Positions 17,914 through 27,589 of a stretch of DNA of 64,000 bases are shown here, piece after piece. Each line of letters opens with the position of its first letter. The stretch's first letter is position 1. Source of the DNA: AP-15 sp963775875. GTDB taxonomy: Bacteria; Pseudomonadota; Alphaproteobacteria; ATCC43930; CGMCC-115725. The notes below the pieces were generated by a model, which saw nothing but the letters and a program-made list of their open reading frames with translations, was not told where the DNA came from and did no database searches. Made by a program: the position numbers and the translations under genes. The DNA is taken from NCBI GenBank assembly GCA_963775875.1, contig CAVZKP010000024.1, forward strand, positions 1 to 64,000, given 5' to 3'.

Positions 17914-18025
17914 TCGAAATCCGCCGACGGCCGTCGGGAGGGCGCGAGTTGGGTGGCATAGGCCGCGCGGATCAACCTGGCTCAGATCCGCCATCCATTG
18001 CGCGTGCTGGCTCGCCCGTTGATGG

Positions 18026-19414
18026 TTACGATACGGGCGCTGCCGGCAGGCCGCGACGCGTCGACATCAGCTTGTATCGGGTCTCGCCCGACATGCCGTC
18101 CTTCGGAAATGACGCAATGGAAATTCGATTGCTTTGATTGCCGCCGAGCACCTGAATCGAATCTCTGTCCTGACCAATAAAGAAGCCGACATGGCCGCCC
18201 GAACTGCTCGGGCTGGTTCGCCGGAATACGACGACGTCACCTTCCGCCGGCTCCGCCGTCACGTCGCGGCCCCAGGGAAGTTCGTGCCAGGAAAGCGCCC
18301 GTTTGCTGTTGGTGCCTCGAAGTCCTGCTTGCTCGACGCAGTAATTCGTGAACGACGAACACCACGGCGTCTCGTCGGGGGCTGCCCCGCCCTCGGTCGT
18401 CTCGTGGTACATCACGATCCGGGGATTGTTCTGCGGGCCGCGTATTTCCGCGACATTTTGGTTCATCTCTGCCCGGGCGACATCGATCGGTCTCAGCTGA
18501 ATTCGGCTGTCGCTCGCGGTCAGGGCGAGGGGAACGCCGCCGGAAACCGCTTCGAGGAAACTCGCGAACATATAGCCGTCGACATGCCCGTCCCCTTCGA
18601 GGTCGACCTTCATCCAAGCGCCGTCAAGTCCTCGGCCGACGACGATCGTCCCGGTTGGAATCGGCGCGAGGATGTTGAAGGTCTCGCCCGGGCCAGAACG
18701 GAGGTTCAAGGAAGTTCGCGTCGTGACCCGAAAGAGGGCGGCCGAGCCGTCGCCGCGGGGAGTGATGCGGACCCCGTCGGCGCCGAATTGACCAAAGCTT
18801 GCCTCAGCCGGGTTGATAATGTTGCCGTCATAGCCGAACCCGCCGATCTGGGACTGCAGTCCCAGCTGCTGCTGAAAGACCGTCCAGGTTCCAGCGCTCA
18901 GCGCGCTGCGCGTTCCCGACCAGCCCATTGACCCGGCGAGCCACACGTGCTCGACCAAGCTCAGATTTTTTAAGTGCTGGCCGACGGTCCCGGAGCCATA
19001 TACGCCGATCAGGTATTTTTCCAATATGGTCTCGTTCACCTTTCCGAAATAAGCCGCGATCTGGTCGAGTTCGGATTTTTTGAAGTAATCCGAATCGACG
19101 GCGAAATAGATGGCCGAGTGCTCCGGCTGACCCAGTTCGGCGGCAAGTTCCAGCGCGCGATTGGCGTCGCCGATCGCGTGCTCGGCATCAAGATCGGTGA
19201 TGTTGCCGTTGGCTCCGCCGCCTTGCTCGAAGACAACCGCGACCGACAATCCAGCCTCGAAGAGTGCCTGAAGCTCGGAATGCGACAAACACTTCGATGG
19301 AAGCTTCACACTGTTGTGGTGATTGTAGTAGCGAATGATCGTCTTGAGGCCGGCTTCCGCCAGGCGGCTGGCGTGCTCCCCGATATTGCTCGGTACGTCG
19401 ATGATCGGTTGCAT
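18026..19414 (-). CDS. DUF1906 glycoside-hydrolase-like / SH3 / CHAP-like peptidase protein
   Basis: 462 residues in three parts. Residues 1-~205 match the DUF1906 (Rv2525c-like) TIM-barrel: TIIRYYNHH, SVAVVFEQGG, AIYFAVDSDY, LIGVYGSG. Residues ~220-290 form a bacterial SH3 domain (RTSLNLRSGPGETFNIL...WMKVDLEGDGHVDGYMFASF). Residues ~320-455 resemble the TIGR02594/CHAP amidase fold: WCSSFTNYCVEQAG supplies the Cys nucleophile and SGGHVGFFIG the His. Together this suggests a peptidoglycan-degrading enzyme. I see no N-terminal signal peptide. ATG 19414 has GGGAGAA 8 nt upstream. A perfect TGTGA-N6-TCACA site lies 96 bp upstream. No phage genes adjoin it. Confidence 0.8.
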   Translation of the reverse strand: MQPIIDVPSNIGEHASRLAEAGLKTIIRYYNHHNSVKLPSKCLSHSELQALFEAGLSVAVVFEQGGGANGNITDLDAEHAIGDANRALELAAELGQPEHSAIYFAVDSDYFKKSELDQIAAYFGKVNETILEKYLIGVYGSGTVGQHLKNLSLVEHVWLAGSMGWSGTRSALSAGTWTVFQQQLGLQSQIGGFGYDGNIINPAEASFGQFGADGVRITPRGDGSAALFRVTTRTSLNLRSGPGETFNILAPIPTGTIVVGRGLDGAWMKVDLEGDGHVDGYMFASFLEAVSGGVPLALTASDSRIQLRPIDVARAEMNQNVAEIRGPQNNPRIVMYHETTEGGAAPDETPWCSSFTNYCVEQAGLRGTNSKRALSWHELPWGRDVTAEPAEGDVVVFRRTSPSSSGGHVGFFIGQDRDSIQVLGGNQSNRISIASFPKDGMSGETRYKLMSTRRGLPAAPVS

Positions 19415-19499
19415 GACCAATTCTCCCTTGGACTCTCCCAGATCGAGACCCGCCGATGCCAGCCGGTCCGAATCATCCTGTCCGATAGGAGAATGTTTT

Positions 19500-19521
19500 C
19501 AGTGTGACCATGTTCACACTG
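19500..19521. promoter_or_regulatory. Perfect CRP-type palindrome upstream of the DUF1906/CHAP gene
   Basis: CAGTGTGA-CCATGT-TCACACTG is an 8-bp perfect inverted repeat with a 6-nt spacer, and its core TGTGA-N6-TCACA equals the E. coli CRP consensus. It lies in the 160-bp gap between phaC and the DUF1906/CHAP gene, both leftward, and so faces the latter. There is no T-run, so it is not a good phaC terminator. Confidence 0.6.
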
Positions 19522-19574
19522 CTGTAAGTTTTCTGCCGAAGCAGGCGATGCTTCGACTTCGACCGGAAGGATCG

Positions 19575-21410
19575 TCACTCCTCGGCGCGCACCTTGACGT
19601 AGGAACCGGGGGCGTCCTCGATCGGTTTGAGCTTGCCGTCGCCGGGATGGCGAGCCGGCACCGCTCCGCCTGCGTATTTGGCGATCCAGCGCTCCCACAC
19701 CGGCCACCACGAACCGGCTTGCTGGGTGGCGCCGGCGAGCCATTCCTGCGGCGTCGGCGGGTGCTTGTCGTTCTCCCAATGCCCGTATTTGCTACCGGGC
19801 GGGCTGATCACTCCGGCGATGTGGCCCGAAGCCGATAGCACGAATTTGACCGGCCCCTTGTAGATCTGGGTCGCCGCGTAGGTCGACTGCCACGGGGCGA
19901 TATGGTCCTCGCGGGTCGACAGCAGGAACGCCGGCGTTCTAACCTTGCCGAGATCGATCGGCACCCCGTCGAGGGTGATCCCGCCCGGTTTGATCAACAG
20001 ATTCTCCTGGTACATGTTGCGCAGATAAAAACTGTGCATTGCCGCCGGCATGCGTGTCGAATCAGCGTTCCAATAGAGCAGGTCGAATGGAAAAGGCGAC
20101 TTGCCGAGCAGATAGTTGTTGACCACGAACGACCAGATCAGATCATTGGCGCGCAGCATGTTGAAGCTCTGGGCCATGTCGCGGCCTTCGAGATAGCCTT
20201 TGGCATCCATGCGTTGTTCGAGCGATGCGAGCTGTTCCTCATCGATAAACACCGAGAGTTCGCCGGCTTCGGCGAAATCAACCATGGTCACAAAAAAGGT
20301 CGCGCTCTTGATCCGGTTGTCGCGTTTGACCGCCAGATAAGCGAGCGTCGCCGCCAGCAGGGTGCCACCCAGGCAATAGCCGATGACGTTGGCCTCGCGT
20401 TCTCCGGTCGCCTGCTCGATCGCATCGAGCGCGGCGAGCGGTCCCTCGCGCAGGTAATCGGCAAACGTCTTGGCCGCCAGATGCTCGTCGGGGTTGACCC
20501 AGGATATGACAAAGACGGTATGACCCTGGGCCACCGCCCAACGGACAAACGAATTATCCGGACGCAAATCGAGGATGTAGAACTTGTTGATCCAGGGCGG
20601 CATGACCAGCAGCGGGCGGCGCTGGACGGTCTCGGTCGTCGGCAGGTACTGGATCAACTGCATCAGCTCGTTCTGATAGACCACCTTGCCGGGGGTCACC
20701 GCAATGTTCCCGCCGATCTGGAACGCCGCGGTGTCGGTCATCCGGATCGCCAGCCGGCCCTTGCCGCGCTCGAGATCGTCGAGCAGGTTCTTCAGCCCAT
20801 TGAGTAAATTCTCGCCGCGGCTTTCGATCGTCGCGCGCAACGCTTCGGGATTGGTCATCAGAAAGTTGGACGGCGCCAGCGCATCGACGAATTGGCGGGT
20901 GTAGAAATCGATCTTGCGCGCGGTGCGCTCGTCGATGCCCTCGATGTCGCGCACCGTCCCTTGCAGCCATCGGGCGGTCAGCAGATAGCTCTGTTTGATG
21001 AAGTCGAACAGCGTGTTGTCGTTCCAGGCAACGTCGCGAAAGCGGCGGTCGCCATGCGGCGGTTCGATCATCGGCTCGGGTTTGCCGCCGAGAAAGCGCT
21101 GCGCCGTGCGCTGCCACAAGGTCATGTAGTCGTTCCATAACGACAGCTGCGCCTGGACCAGGCGCGAGGGGTCGGACATCATCCGCGCCGTCATCTCGAA
21201 GAAGGCGGCGCCGATCGCCAGCGGGTTCGCCATCCCGACCGCTTCCTGGGGCGATTGCCGCTTCAGGAAATCGGCGACGAGGTGTTTGCTCTTTTCGGCG
21301 ACACCGGCGATCTGCCGGGCCAATTCCTCGGCGTCGGCGAACATCTCGCTCGCCTGCGCGTGTCCGGGTGACGCGGTTCCTGCAGGCCTCACCCGGTCGC
21401 TATCGTTCAT
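19575..21410 (-). CDS. phaC: Class I poly(3-hydroxyalkanoate) synthase
   Basis: 611 residues from ATG 21410, preceded by GAGGAAG. It polymerises hydroxyacyl-CoA into PHA storage granules. Visible: the substrate-domain segment PLLVMPPWINKFYILDL, the lipase-like box GYCLGG with catalytic Cys near 346, the Asp in STREDHIAPW and the His in SGHIAGVI. The N-terminal domain matches class I enzymes that need no PhaE or PhaR subunit. phaA, phaB and phasin genes are not adjacent. Confidence 0.95.
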   Translation of the reverse strand: MNDSDRVRPAGTASPGHAQASEMFADAEELARQIAGVAEKSKHLVADFLKRQSPQEAVGMANPLAIGAAFFEMTARMMSDPSRLVQAQLSLWNDYMTLWQRTAQRFLGGKPEPMIEPPHGDRRFRDVAWNDNTLFDFIKQSYLLTARWLQGTVRDIEGIDERTARKIDFYTRQFVDALAPSNFLMTNPEALRATIESRGENLLNGLKNLLDDLERGKGRLAIRMTDTAAFQIGGNIAVTPGKVVYQNELMQLIQYLPTTETVQRRPLLVMPPWINKFYILDLRPDNSFVRWAVAQGHTVFVISWVNPDEHLAAKTFADYLREGPLAALDAIEQATGEREANVIGYCLGGTLLAATLAYLAVKRDNRIKSATFFVTMVDFAEAGELSVFIDEEQLASLEQRMDAKGYLEGRDMAQSFNMLRANDLIWSFVVNNYLLGKSPFPFDLLYWNADSTRMPAAMHSFYLRNMYQENLLIKPGGITLDGVPIDLGKVRTPAFLLSTREDHIAPWQSTYAATQIYKGPVKFVLSASGHIAGVISPPGSKYGHWENDKHPPTPQEWLAGATQQAGSWWPVWERWIAKYAGGAVPARHPGDGKLKPIEDAPGSYVKVRAEE

Positions 21411-21624
21411 CGCCGCTTCCTCGCCAATACCGCTGGGCGCGACCCCTGCCGCCCGGCGCGCTTGCGCCGGCCAATACTCGGCTGTTCGTCGGTGGCCGCT
21501 GTCTCGCAGGATCAAATGTGGTGACGCGGCGGCTCGGATCGAATAGACCAGCGCCCATCGAATCGGCAGCGGCGGGGCTATGCCGCCCGTGCGGCAGGGC
21601 AGCCAGTCCGGCGAGTATGTGGTT

Positions 21625-22791
21625 ATGGTGCTAGGAAAGGCCCGTTCCGGCCGTCGCGACGCTGGTGCGAAGGCGTGTCGGCGGGCCGTGCAGGTGGCGG
21701 TGCCGGCATTGCTGTTCGGGCTCGCCGCCTGCAGCCCGATCGAGACGTATCGCGACCTGACCGGCATCAGCAGGAACGATCCCAATCCGGCGACGACGCC
21801 AAATACCCAGAATCTGGCGGCCGGGGAGAAGTCTCCTTATCCAAATCTCGCGACTGTGCCGCCGCCGCCGAGCCAGGCGCTGACCTCGGCTGAACTCGAC
21901 AAGCTGACGCAAAGCCTGATCGCCGACCGGAAAAACGCCAGATATACCACCGAAAAACTGCAGGCCGGGTTTGACGAGGGCGCCGGCCCGCCGCCACCGC
22001 CGCCGCCGGCCCCTCCGGCCGCAGCGCCAAGACGGCTATTTCGATGCCGGCCGCCGGGGCGCCGCCGCCTGCCGGCGGGCCGAAACCAGCCGGCGCGACG
22101 CCGGTTGCCGGAACGTCGCCGGCGCCAGGTCAGGTTGCCGGCGCGAAGATGGCGGCGGCGCAGGCCGGGCCGCTCAAGCCCGGCGAGCCGCCCGAACCGG
22201 GGCCGATGGAATCGAGTTTGCAATCACCTCAGATCCCGTCCCTGCCGCAGCCGCAGCACAGCCAGGCGGCGCCGCCTCCGCCAAAGCTGATGCAGATGGG
22301 GTCGGCATCCGCGCACCTGCCACCGCCACCCGCCGCCGCACCGATGCCGGCAGCGCTTGCCTCGGCCAAGTTCGAGCCGCCACCGCCACCGCCGGTATTG
22401 CCGCCGGCGACGGCGAGCCGAACTGCCTCGGCCGCCGCCCCCGGCAAGAGCGGGCAAACGCCGCCGGCGATGCCCGTCGACATGCCGGTCGCCCAGATCG
22501 ACTTCGCTCGGCGATTCGACCACGCTGACCGATGCCGACCGGCAGAGTCTGGGCAAGATCGTGCCGCTCTACCGGCGCAACCCCGGCAAGGTGCGCGTTG
22601 TCGGCTATACCGGGGTCGGTGCCAGCGCCGACCAGCAGTTGAACGGCTTCCAGGCCGCGCTGGACCGGGCGCAGGCGGTCGCTGCGGCCTTGGCCAAGGC
22701 CGGAATACCATCGGACAAAATCCTGGTCGAAGCCGCTCCCGCCGGCGCCGATTCGGGGCAGAGCCGCGCCGAGGTGTTGTTCGAGCACTGA
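21625..22791 (+). pseudogene. OmpA-like lipoprotein with two frame breaks in a Pro/Ala-rich linker
   Basis: The N-terminal part (from ATG 21625) has a lipoprotein signal (ALLFGLAAC-SP). The C-terminal part is an OmpA-like peptidoglycan-binding domain: LTDADRQSLGKIVPLYRR, VRVVGYTGVGASADQQLNGFQAALDRAQAV, SQSRAEV-type ending. Both are in the same frame, but the Pro/Ala-rich linker (about 22040-22500) is open and protein-like only in another frame, while the original frame meets a stop at 22288-22290. Breaks fall near 22025-22045 and near 22505, where GCTC looks inserted before GGCGATTCG. Their effects cancel, so a full-length protein would need both corrected. Errors in GC-rich repeats are as likely as mutation. 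Confidence 0.65.
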
Positions 22792-22960
22792 GATTGGCCG
22801 TTGCCCTTGGCGGGATGACGCTCTGCCAATATCGGCGAGACCGAAAATCATCGAAACTTAGGGGTGCGCACGCTAAAACGAAGGTTGGGTCGCCGCTGTT
22901 CGTCGCCGCCAAAATTTGCCGAACGCCGTTCGGGTCCATCGTATCGAGGTTGCCGGGATC

Positions 22961-24253
22961 GTGAAGCCGCCGTTGAAGATCGCCATCGCGGGTCTCGGCA
23001 CGGTTGGTGCCGGCACCCTCAAATTGCTGCAGGACCAAGCCGAGCTCTTGGCCGAGCGCGGCGGCCGCCGCATCGTCGTCAGCGCGGTTTCGGCGCGCGA
23101 TCGGCGCCGCGACCGCGGCGTCGAACTGTCGGCGGCGCGCTGGTACGAGGACGCCGCGGCGATGGCCGCGGACCCCGAAATCGACGTCGTGGTCGAATTG
23201 ATCGGCGGCGCCGACGGGATCGCCCGCCAGGTCATCGACGCCGCACTTGACCATGGCAAGCACGTCGTCACCGCCAACAAGGCGCTGATGGCGCATGATG
23301 GGACGAGGCTCGCGGCGCGCGCCGAAGCGCAGGGCCTGGCGCTGTCGTTCGAGGCTTCGGTCGCTGGCGGCATCCCGGTGATCAAGGCCTTGCGCGAGGG
23401 GCTCGCCGGCAACCGCCTCGAACGCGTCTACGGTATCCTCAACGGCACCTCGAACTACATCCTGACAACGATGCGCGAGACTGGCCGCGAGTTCGCCGAA
23501 GTGCTCGCCGAGGCGCAGAAGCTCGGTTATGCCGAGGCCGACCCGAGCTTCGATATCGACGGCGTAGACGCCGCCCACAAGCTGGCGATCCTGGCCAGCG
23601 TCGGCTTCGGCCGCCCGGTCGATCTCGCCGGGGTCTATGCCGAAGGGATCCGCCATGTCTCGCGGCTCGATATCAATTTCGCCGAAGAGCTCGGCTACCG
23701 CATCAAGCTGCTCGGCATCGCCCGGCTGACCGAAGACGGCCTCGAGCAGCGCGTTCACCCTTGCATGGTGCCGCGGGCGACCCCGATCGCCGCGGTCGAG
23801 GGCGTCTATAACGCGGTCGTCGCCGAGGGTGATTTCGTTGGCCGGGTGGTGCTGCAGGGGCGCGGCGCCGGCGCATTCCCGACCGCCTCGGCCGTCGCCG
23901 CCGACCTCGTCGATATTGCCGCCGGGCGCCGGGCGTTCCCCCTCGGGATCCCGGCCGCCGAATTGCGCGCGCTTCCCGGCGTGCCGATCGAGCGACACCA
24001 AAGCGCCTATTACATCCGGCTGATGGTGGTGGATCGGCCGGGTGTCATCGCCGATGTCGCCGCCGCGTTGCGCGACGAGGAAGTGTCGATGGAATCGATG
24101 ATCCAGCGCGGGCGGGCGCCGGGCGAGGCGGTGCCAGTGGTGCTGACCACCCATGTCACCGTCGAGGCAGCGATGCGTCGCGCCTTGGCCAGAATCGAAG
24201 CTCTCGACACCGTGCTCGAACCGCCGCGCATGATCCGTATCGAAGATTTCTGA
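22961..24253 (+). CDS. hom: Homoserine dehydrogenase
   Basis: 430 residues. It reduces aspartate semialdehyde to homoserine on the way to threonine and methionine. Visible: NAD(P)-binding IAIAGLGTVGAGT, VVTANKALMA, the substrate loop GILNGTSNYIL and GYAEADPSFDIDG, and a C-terminal ACT domain (IRLMVVDRPGVIADVAAAL) that usually mediates threonine feedback. A GTG start at 22961 fits the family N-terminus (KPPLKIAIAG), with GAGG ~11 nt upstream; the open frame begins earlier without homology. It heads the hom-glpX-recJ run common in Alphaproteobacteria. Confidence 0.93.
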   Translation: MKPPLKIAIAGLGTVGAGTLKLLQDQAELLAERGGRRIVVSAVSARDRRRDRGVELSAARWYEDAAAMAADPEIDVVVELIGGADGIARQVIDAALDHGKHVVTANKALMAHDGTRLAARAEAQGLALSFEASVAGGIPVIKALREGLAGNRLERVYGILNGTSNYILTTMRETGREFAEVLAEAQKLGYAEADPSFDIDGVDAAHKLAILASVGFGRPVDLAGVYAEGIRHVSRLDINFAEELGYRIKLLGIARLTEDGLEQRVHPCMVPRATPIAAVEGVYNAVVAEGDFVGRVVLQGRGAGAFPTASAVAADLVDIAAGRRAFPLGIPAAELRALPGVPIERHQSAYYIRLMVVDRPGVIADVAAALRDEEVSMESMIQRGRAPGEAVPVVLTTHVTVEAAMRRALARIEALDTVLEPPRMIRIEDF

Positions 24254-24291
24254 AGAGCAATCGCCGGTTAACAGCGCCGAGGAGGAACGCC

Positions 24292-25281
24292 ATGCCCGAA
24301 ACCTCGAAGATGGATCGCAACCTGGCATTGGAAGCCGTCCGGGTGACCGAGGCCGCGGCGCTCTCGGCCTCGCGCCTGATGGGGCGCGGCGACGAGAAAG
24401 CCGCCGACCAGGCCGCCGTCGATGCGATGCGCGAGGCGTTGAACAGCCTGGCGATCGACGGCACTGTCGTCATCGGCGAAGGCGAGCGCGACGAGGCGCC
24501 GATGCTGTTCATCGGCGAAAAGGTCGGCACCGGCAATGGCCCGCCGATCGATATCGCCCTCGACCCGCTCGAAGGCACCACGATCACCGCCAAGGGCGGC
24601 GCCAACGCGCTCGCCGTGATCGCGATGGCCGATGCCGGGCATTTCCTCTACGCCCCCGACGTCTATATGGACAAGATCGCGGTCGGCGGCGGGCTGCCCG
24701 ATGACCTTGTCGATCTCGACGAGCAGCCGGCGATCAATCTGAAAAACCTGGCGCGCGCGAAAAAGGCCGAGGTCGCCGATCTCGTCGTCTGCATCCTCGA
24801 CCGGCCGCGCCATGCCGAACTGATCGCCAGGGTGCGCGAGGCCGGCGCCCGCATCGCCTTGATCTCGGACGGCGACGTCAGCGGCGTAATCGCCACCTCG
24901 AGCCCGGAGACCGGGATCGACATGTATGTCGGCTCGGGTGGTGCACCCGAAGGGGTTCTCGCGGCGGCGGCGTTGCGCTGCATCGGCGGCCAGATGCAGG
25001 GGCGCCTGTTATTCCGTAATGACGACGAGCGCGGTCGCGCCCGGAAAATCGGGATCGCCGATCTCGACCGCAAATACAAATTGTTGGATCTGGCCTCGGG
25101 CGACGTGATGTTCGCCGCGACCGGGGTCACCAATGGCACCATGCTCAGGGGCGTGCGCCGCACTCACATTGGCGCGTTCACCCATTCGGTGGTGATGCGC
25201 TCGAAAACCGGCACCGTGCGCTATGTCGAGGCCCATCACGACTTTACCCGCAAGCAGAGCTTCGCCCCGTTCGCCCGCTGA
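24292..25281 (+). CDS. glpX: Class II fructose-1,6-bisphosphatase
   Basis: 329 residues. It removes the C1 phosphate of fructose-1,6-bisphosphate in gluconeogenesis. Visible GlpX features: VIGEGERDEAPMLFIGEKVG, DPLEGTTITAKGG, and GSGGAPEGVLAAAALRCIGG near the centre. AGGAGG stands 6-7 nt before the ATG. It lies 38 bp after hom and 6 bp before recJ and is very likely co-transcribed with both. Confidence 0.95.
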   Translation: MPETSKMDRNLALEAVRVTEAAALSASRLMGRGDEKAADQAAVDAMREALNSLAIDGTVVIGEGERDEAPMLFIGEKVGTGNGPPIDIALDPLEGTTITAKGGANALAVIAMADAGHFLYAPDVYMDKIAVGGGLPDDLVDLDEQPAINLKNLARAKKAEVADLVVCILDRPRHAELIARVREAGARIALISDGDVSGVIATSSPETGIDMYVGSGGAPEGVLAAAALRCIGGQMQGRLLFRNDDERGRARKIGIADLDRKYKLLDLASGDVMFAATGVTNGTMLRGVRRTHIGAFTHSVVMRSKTGTVRYVEAHHDFTRKQSFAPFAR

Positions 25282-25287
25282 GGCGGG

Positions 25288-27090
25288 ATGATGGACGGCG
25301 CGGGGGGCGCCGCCCTTCCCACCAATGTGTTGGGGGTCGAGCGGTCGGTAAGCGGCCGGCGCTGGCGCTGGCGCAGCGGCGCTGCGCGGGTTGGGCAGGA
25401 AATTGCCGAGCGGCTGACGCTGCCCGAGATCGTCGGGCGGCTATTGGCCCAGCGCGGCGTCGATCTCGATCATGCCCCGGGGTTTCTCGCTCCCCGACTG
25501 CGCGATCAGCTGCCGGACCCCTCGCATCTGCGCGATATGGAAGTCGCCGCCGCACGCCTCGTCCGCGCCGTCGGCGACGGCGAAACCATCGCCATTTTCG
25601 CCGATTACGATGTCGACGGCGCCACCTCCGCGGCGCTTCTCGCCCGGTTTTTCGCGGCGATCGGCGTCCGCACCCGAATCTACGTCCCCGACCGCCTGCG
25701 CGAAGGCTATGGCCCCAACAGCGCCGCCCTGCGGCGCCTGCGCGCGGAGGGCGCGCGGGTCGTCGTCACCGTCGATTGCGGCACCACCGCCCATCTGCCG
25801 CTCGCCGAAGCCGCCGAAAACGGGCTCGACATCATTGTCGTCGATCATCACGTCGCCGAGCCGCTGCTGCCCCGCGCCGCGGCGGTGATCAATCCGAACC
25901 GGCTCGACGAGGACAGCCCGCATGGCGCCCTGGCGGCGGTCGGCCTCGCCTTTCTGCTGGTTGTCGCGGTCAATCGCGCGCTGCGCCGGGCCGGCTGGTA
26001 TGGCGGCATCCGCGCCGAGCCCGACCTGCTCGGCTGGCTCGACCTGGTGGCGCTGGGCACGGTGTGCGATGTCGTTCCCCTGGTCGGATTGAACCGGGCG
26101 CTGGTCGCGCAGGGGATCAAGGTGGCGCGGCGCGGCGGCAATCCGGGCATGGCGGCGCTGGCCGCGATCGCCGGGGTCAAGGAGCCGCTCGACGCCTACC
26201 ATCTCGGGTTTCTGCTCGGCCCGCGGGTCAATGCCGGCGGCCGGGTTGGCGCCGCCGATCTCGGCGCGAGGTTGCTGGCCACCGATGACCCGGCGCTCGC
26301 CGCCGAATTGGCGCAACGTCTTGACGGCTACAATTGCCAGCGCCGGGAAATCGAAGCCCGCACCGTGGCGACAGCCATCGCGCTGGTCGAAGCGGAGCCG
26401 CAATCCCCGGTTCTGACTTTTGCCGCCGCGGCCGATTGGCATCCCGGCGTGATCGGCATTGTCGCCGCCCGGCTCAAGGAGCGCTACGGGCGTCCGGCCT
26501 TGGTCGTCGCTCTGGCCGACGGCATCGGTCGCGGTTCCGGCCGTTCGATCGTCGGTGTCCCGCTCGGACCGGCGGTGATCGCGGCGCGCCAGGCCGGGCT
26601 CTTGATCAATGGCGGCGGCCACGCTATGGCGGCCGGGTTTACGGTGGCGGCGGATAAGCTCGACGCGCTGCGGGAATTTCTGATCGAGCGGCTGGGCCAC
26701 GGGCTCGACCGGGAGACCCTGGTTCCCGAACTCAGCATCGACGGCGCGCTCTCGGCGGGGGCGGCGCAGCGAGAGCTGATCGGCCATATCGACCGGCTGG
26801 CGCCGTTCGGCGCCGCCAATCCCGAGCCGCGCTTCGTCTTTCCCGCACTGCGCGTCGCTCATGCCGAGTTGGTCGGGAATGCCCATCTGCGCTGCACCCT
26901 GGCCGATCCGCTCGATGGTGCGCGGCTGCCGGCGATCGCTTTCCGCGCCGCCGAGACGCCGCTCGGCCATTTTCTCGCCGATACCCGAGGTGCGGCGATC
27001 CACCTCGCCGGCCATCTGCGCCGCGACACTTGGCGCGGCGGCGATGCGGTGCAGCTGACGATCGACGACGCCGCGCCGGCGACCGCCTGA
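25288..27090 (+). CDS. recJ: Single-stranded-DNA-specific exonuclease RecJ
   Basis: 600 residues. DHH-superfamily motifs are present: DYDVDGATSAALL, VTVDCGTTAH, VVDHHVAEPLLP, a later LGTVCDVVPL, and the DHHA1 region GRGSGRSIVGVPLG and NGGGHAMAAGF. It is a 5'-3' exonuclease in RecF-pathway repair and mismatch repair. It starts 6 bp after glpX; ATG 25291 is an alternative start one codon downstream. Confidence 0.95.
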   Translation: MMDGAGGAALPTNVLGVERSVSGRRWRWRSGAARVGQEIAERLTLPEIVGRLLAQRGVDLDHAPGFLAPRLRDQLPDPSHLRDMEVAAARLVRAVGDGETIAIFADYDVDGATSAALLARFFAAIGVRTRIYVPDRLREGYGPNSAALRRLRAEGARVVVTVDCGTTAHLPLAEAAENGLDIIVVDHHVAEPLLPRAAAVINPNRLDEDSPHGALAAVGLAFLLVVAVNRALRRAGWYGGIRAEPDLLGWLDLVALGTVCDVVPLVGLNRALVAQGIKVARRGGNPGMAALAAIAGVKEPLDAYHLGFLLGPRVNAGGRVGAADLGARLLATDDPALAAELAQRLDGYNCQRREIEARTVATAIALVEAEPQSPVLTFAAAADWHPGVIGIVAARLKERYGRPALVVALADGIGRGSGRSIVGVPLGPAVIAARQAGLLINGGGHAMAAGFTVAADKLDALREFLIERLGHGLDRETLVPELSIDGALSAGAAQRELIGHIDRLAPFGAANPEPRFVFPALRVAHAELVGNAHLRCTLADPLDGARLPAIAFRAAETPLGHFLADTRGAAIHLAGHLRRDTWRGGDAVQLTIDDAAPATA

Positions 27091-27219
27091 TTTCTGGTAG
27101 CCGGGCCGATTGCCGTCGATTCGCCCAACCTTAACTGAATATGACTTCGGCGCGCGGATGCGCTTTACCCCTCCGGCTCGATCTGCCACCATCGGCGAGA
27201 GCAACAGCGGGAGGAGATC

Positions 27220-27498
27220 ATGCGCAAATACATCATCGAGCGCGAATTGCCGGCGATCGGCAGCGCCGAACGCCAGGCCCTGAAAGAGGCGGCGCAGAAA
27301 TCGAACGCGACCCTGAAGGAACTCGGTCCTGACATCCAATGGGTCGAGAGCTACGTCGCCGGCGACAAGACCTTTTGCGTCTACCTCGCCAAGGACGAGG
27401 CAATCATCCACGAGCACGCGCGGCTTAGCGGCTTCCCGGCCAACAAGGTCACTGAAATCCGCCGCATGATCGACCCGACCACCGCAACCGAGGCTTAG
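27220..27498 (+). CDS. DUF4242 (SCO4226-like) small protein
   Basis: 92 residues: KYIIERELPAIG...WVESYVAGDKTFCVYLAKDEAIIHEHARLSGFPANKVTEIRRMIDPT. This is the DUF4242 ferredoxin-like fold; the Streptomyces member SCO4226 binds nickel. The role here is unknown. GGGAGGAGATC precedes the ATG. It is convergent with the amidohydrolase gene. Confidence 0.88.
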   Translation: MRKYIIERELPAIGSAERQALKEAAQKSNATLKELGPDIQWVESYVAGDKTFCVYLAKDEAIIHEHARLSGFPANKVTEIRRMIDPTTATEA

Positions 27499-27589
27499 CG
27501 CCAACCCCCATTCCCGCTTTCGCATCGCGAAAGGGAGACAGGGGATGCCAGAGTCTGGGCAAGGCCCAACGGAGCGGGTGACGATCTCC

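Noticed and set aside
17924..17937. CCGACGG/CCGTCGG perfect palindrome after the PEP-CTERM gene
   Set aside because: It has no loop or T-run and such GC palindromes are common here; not enough for a terminator or operator call.
25441..27525. Very long open frames opposite recJ, and similar ones opposite parE, dnaK-sized and other GC-rich genes
   Set aside because: They are shadows produced by GC-rich third positions; their translations are rich in Arg, Gly and His and match no family.
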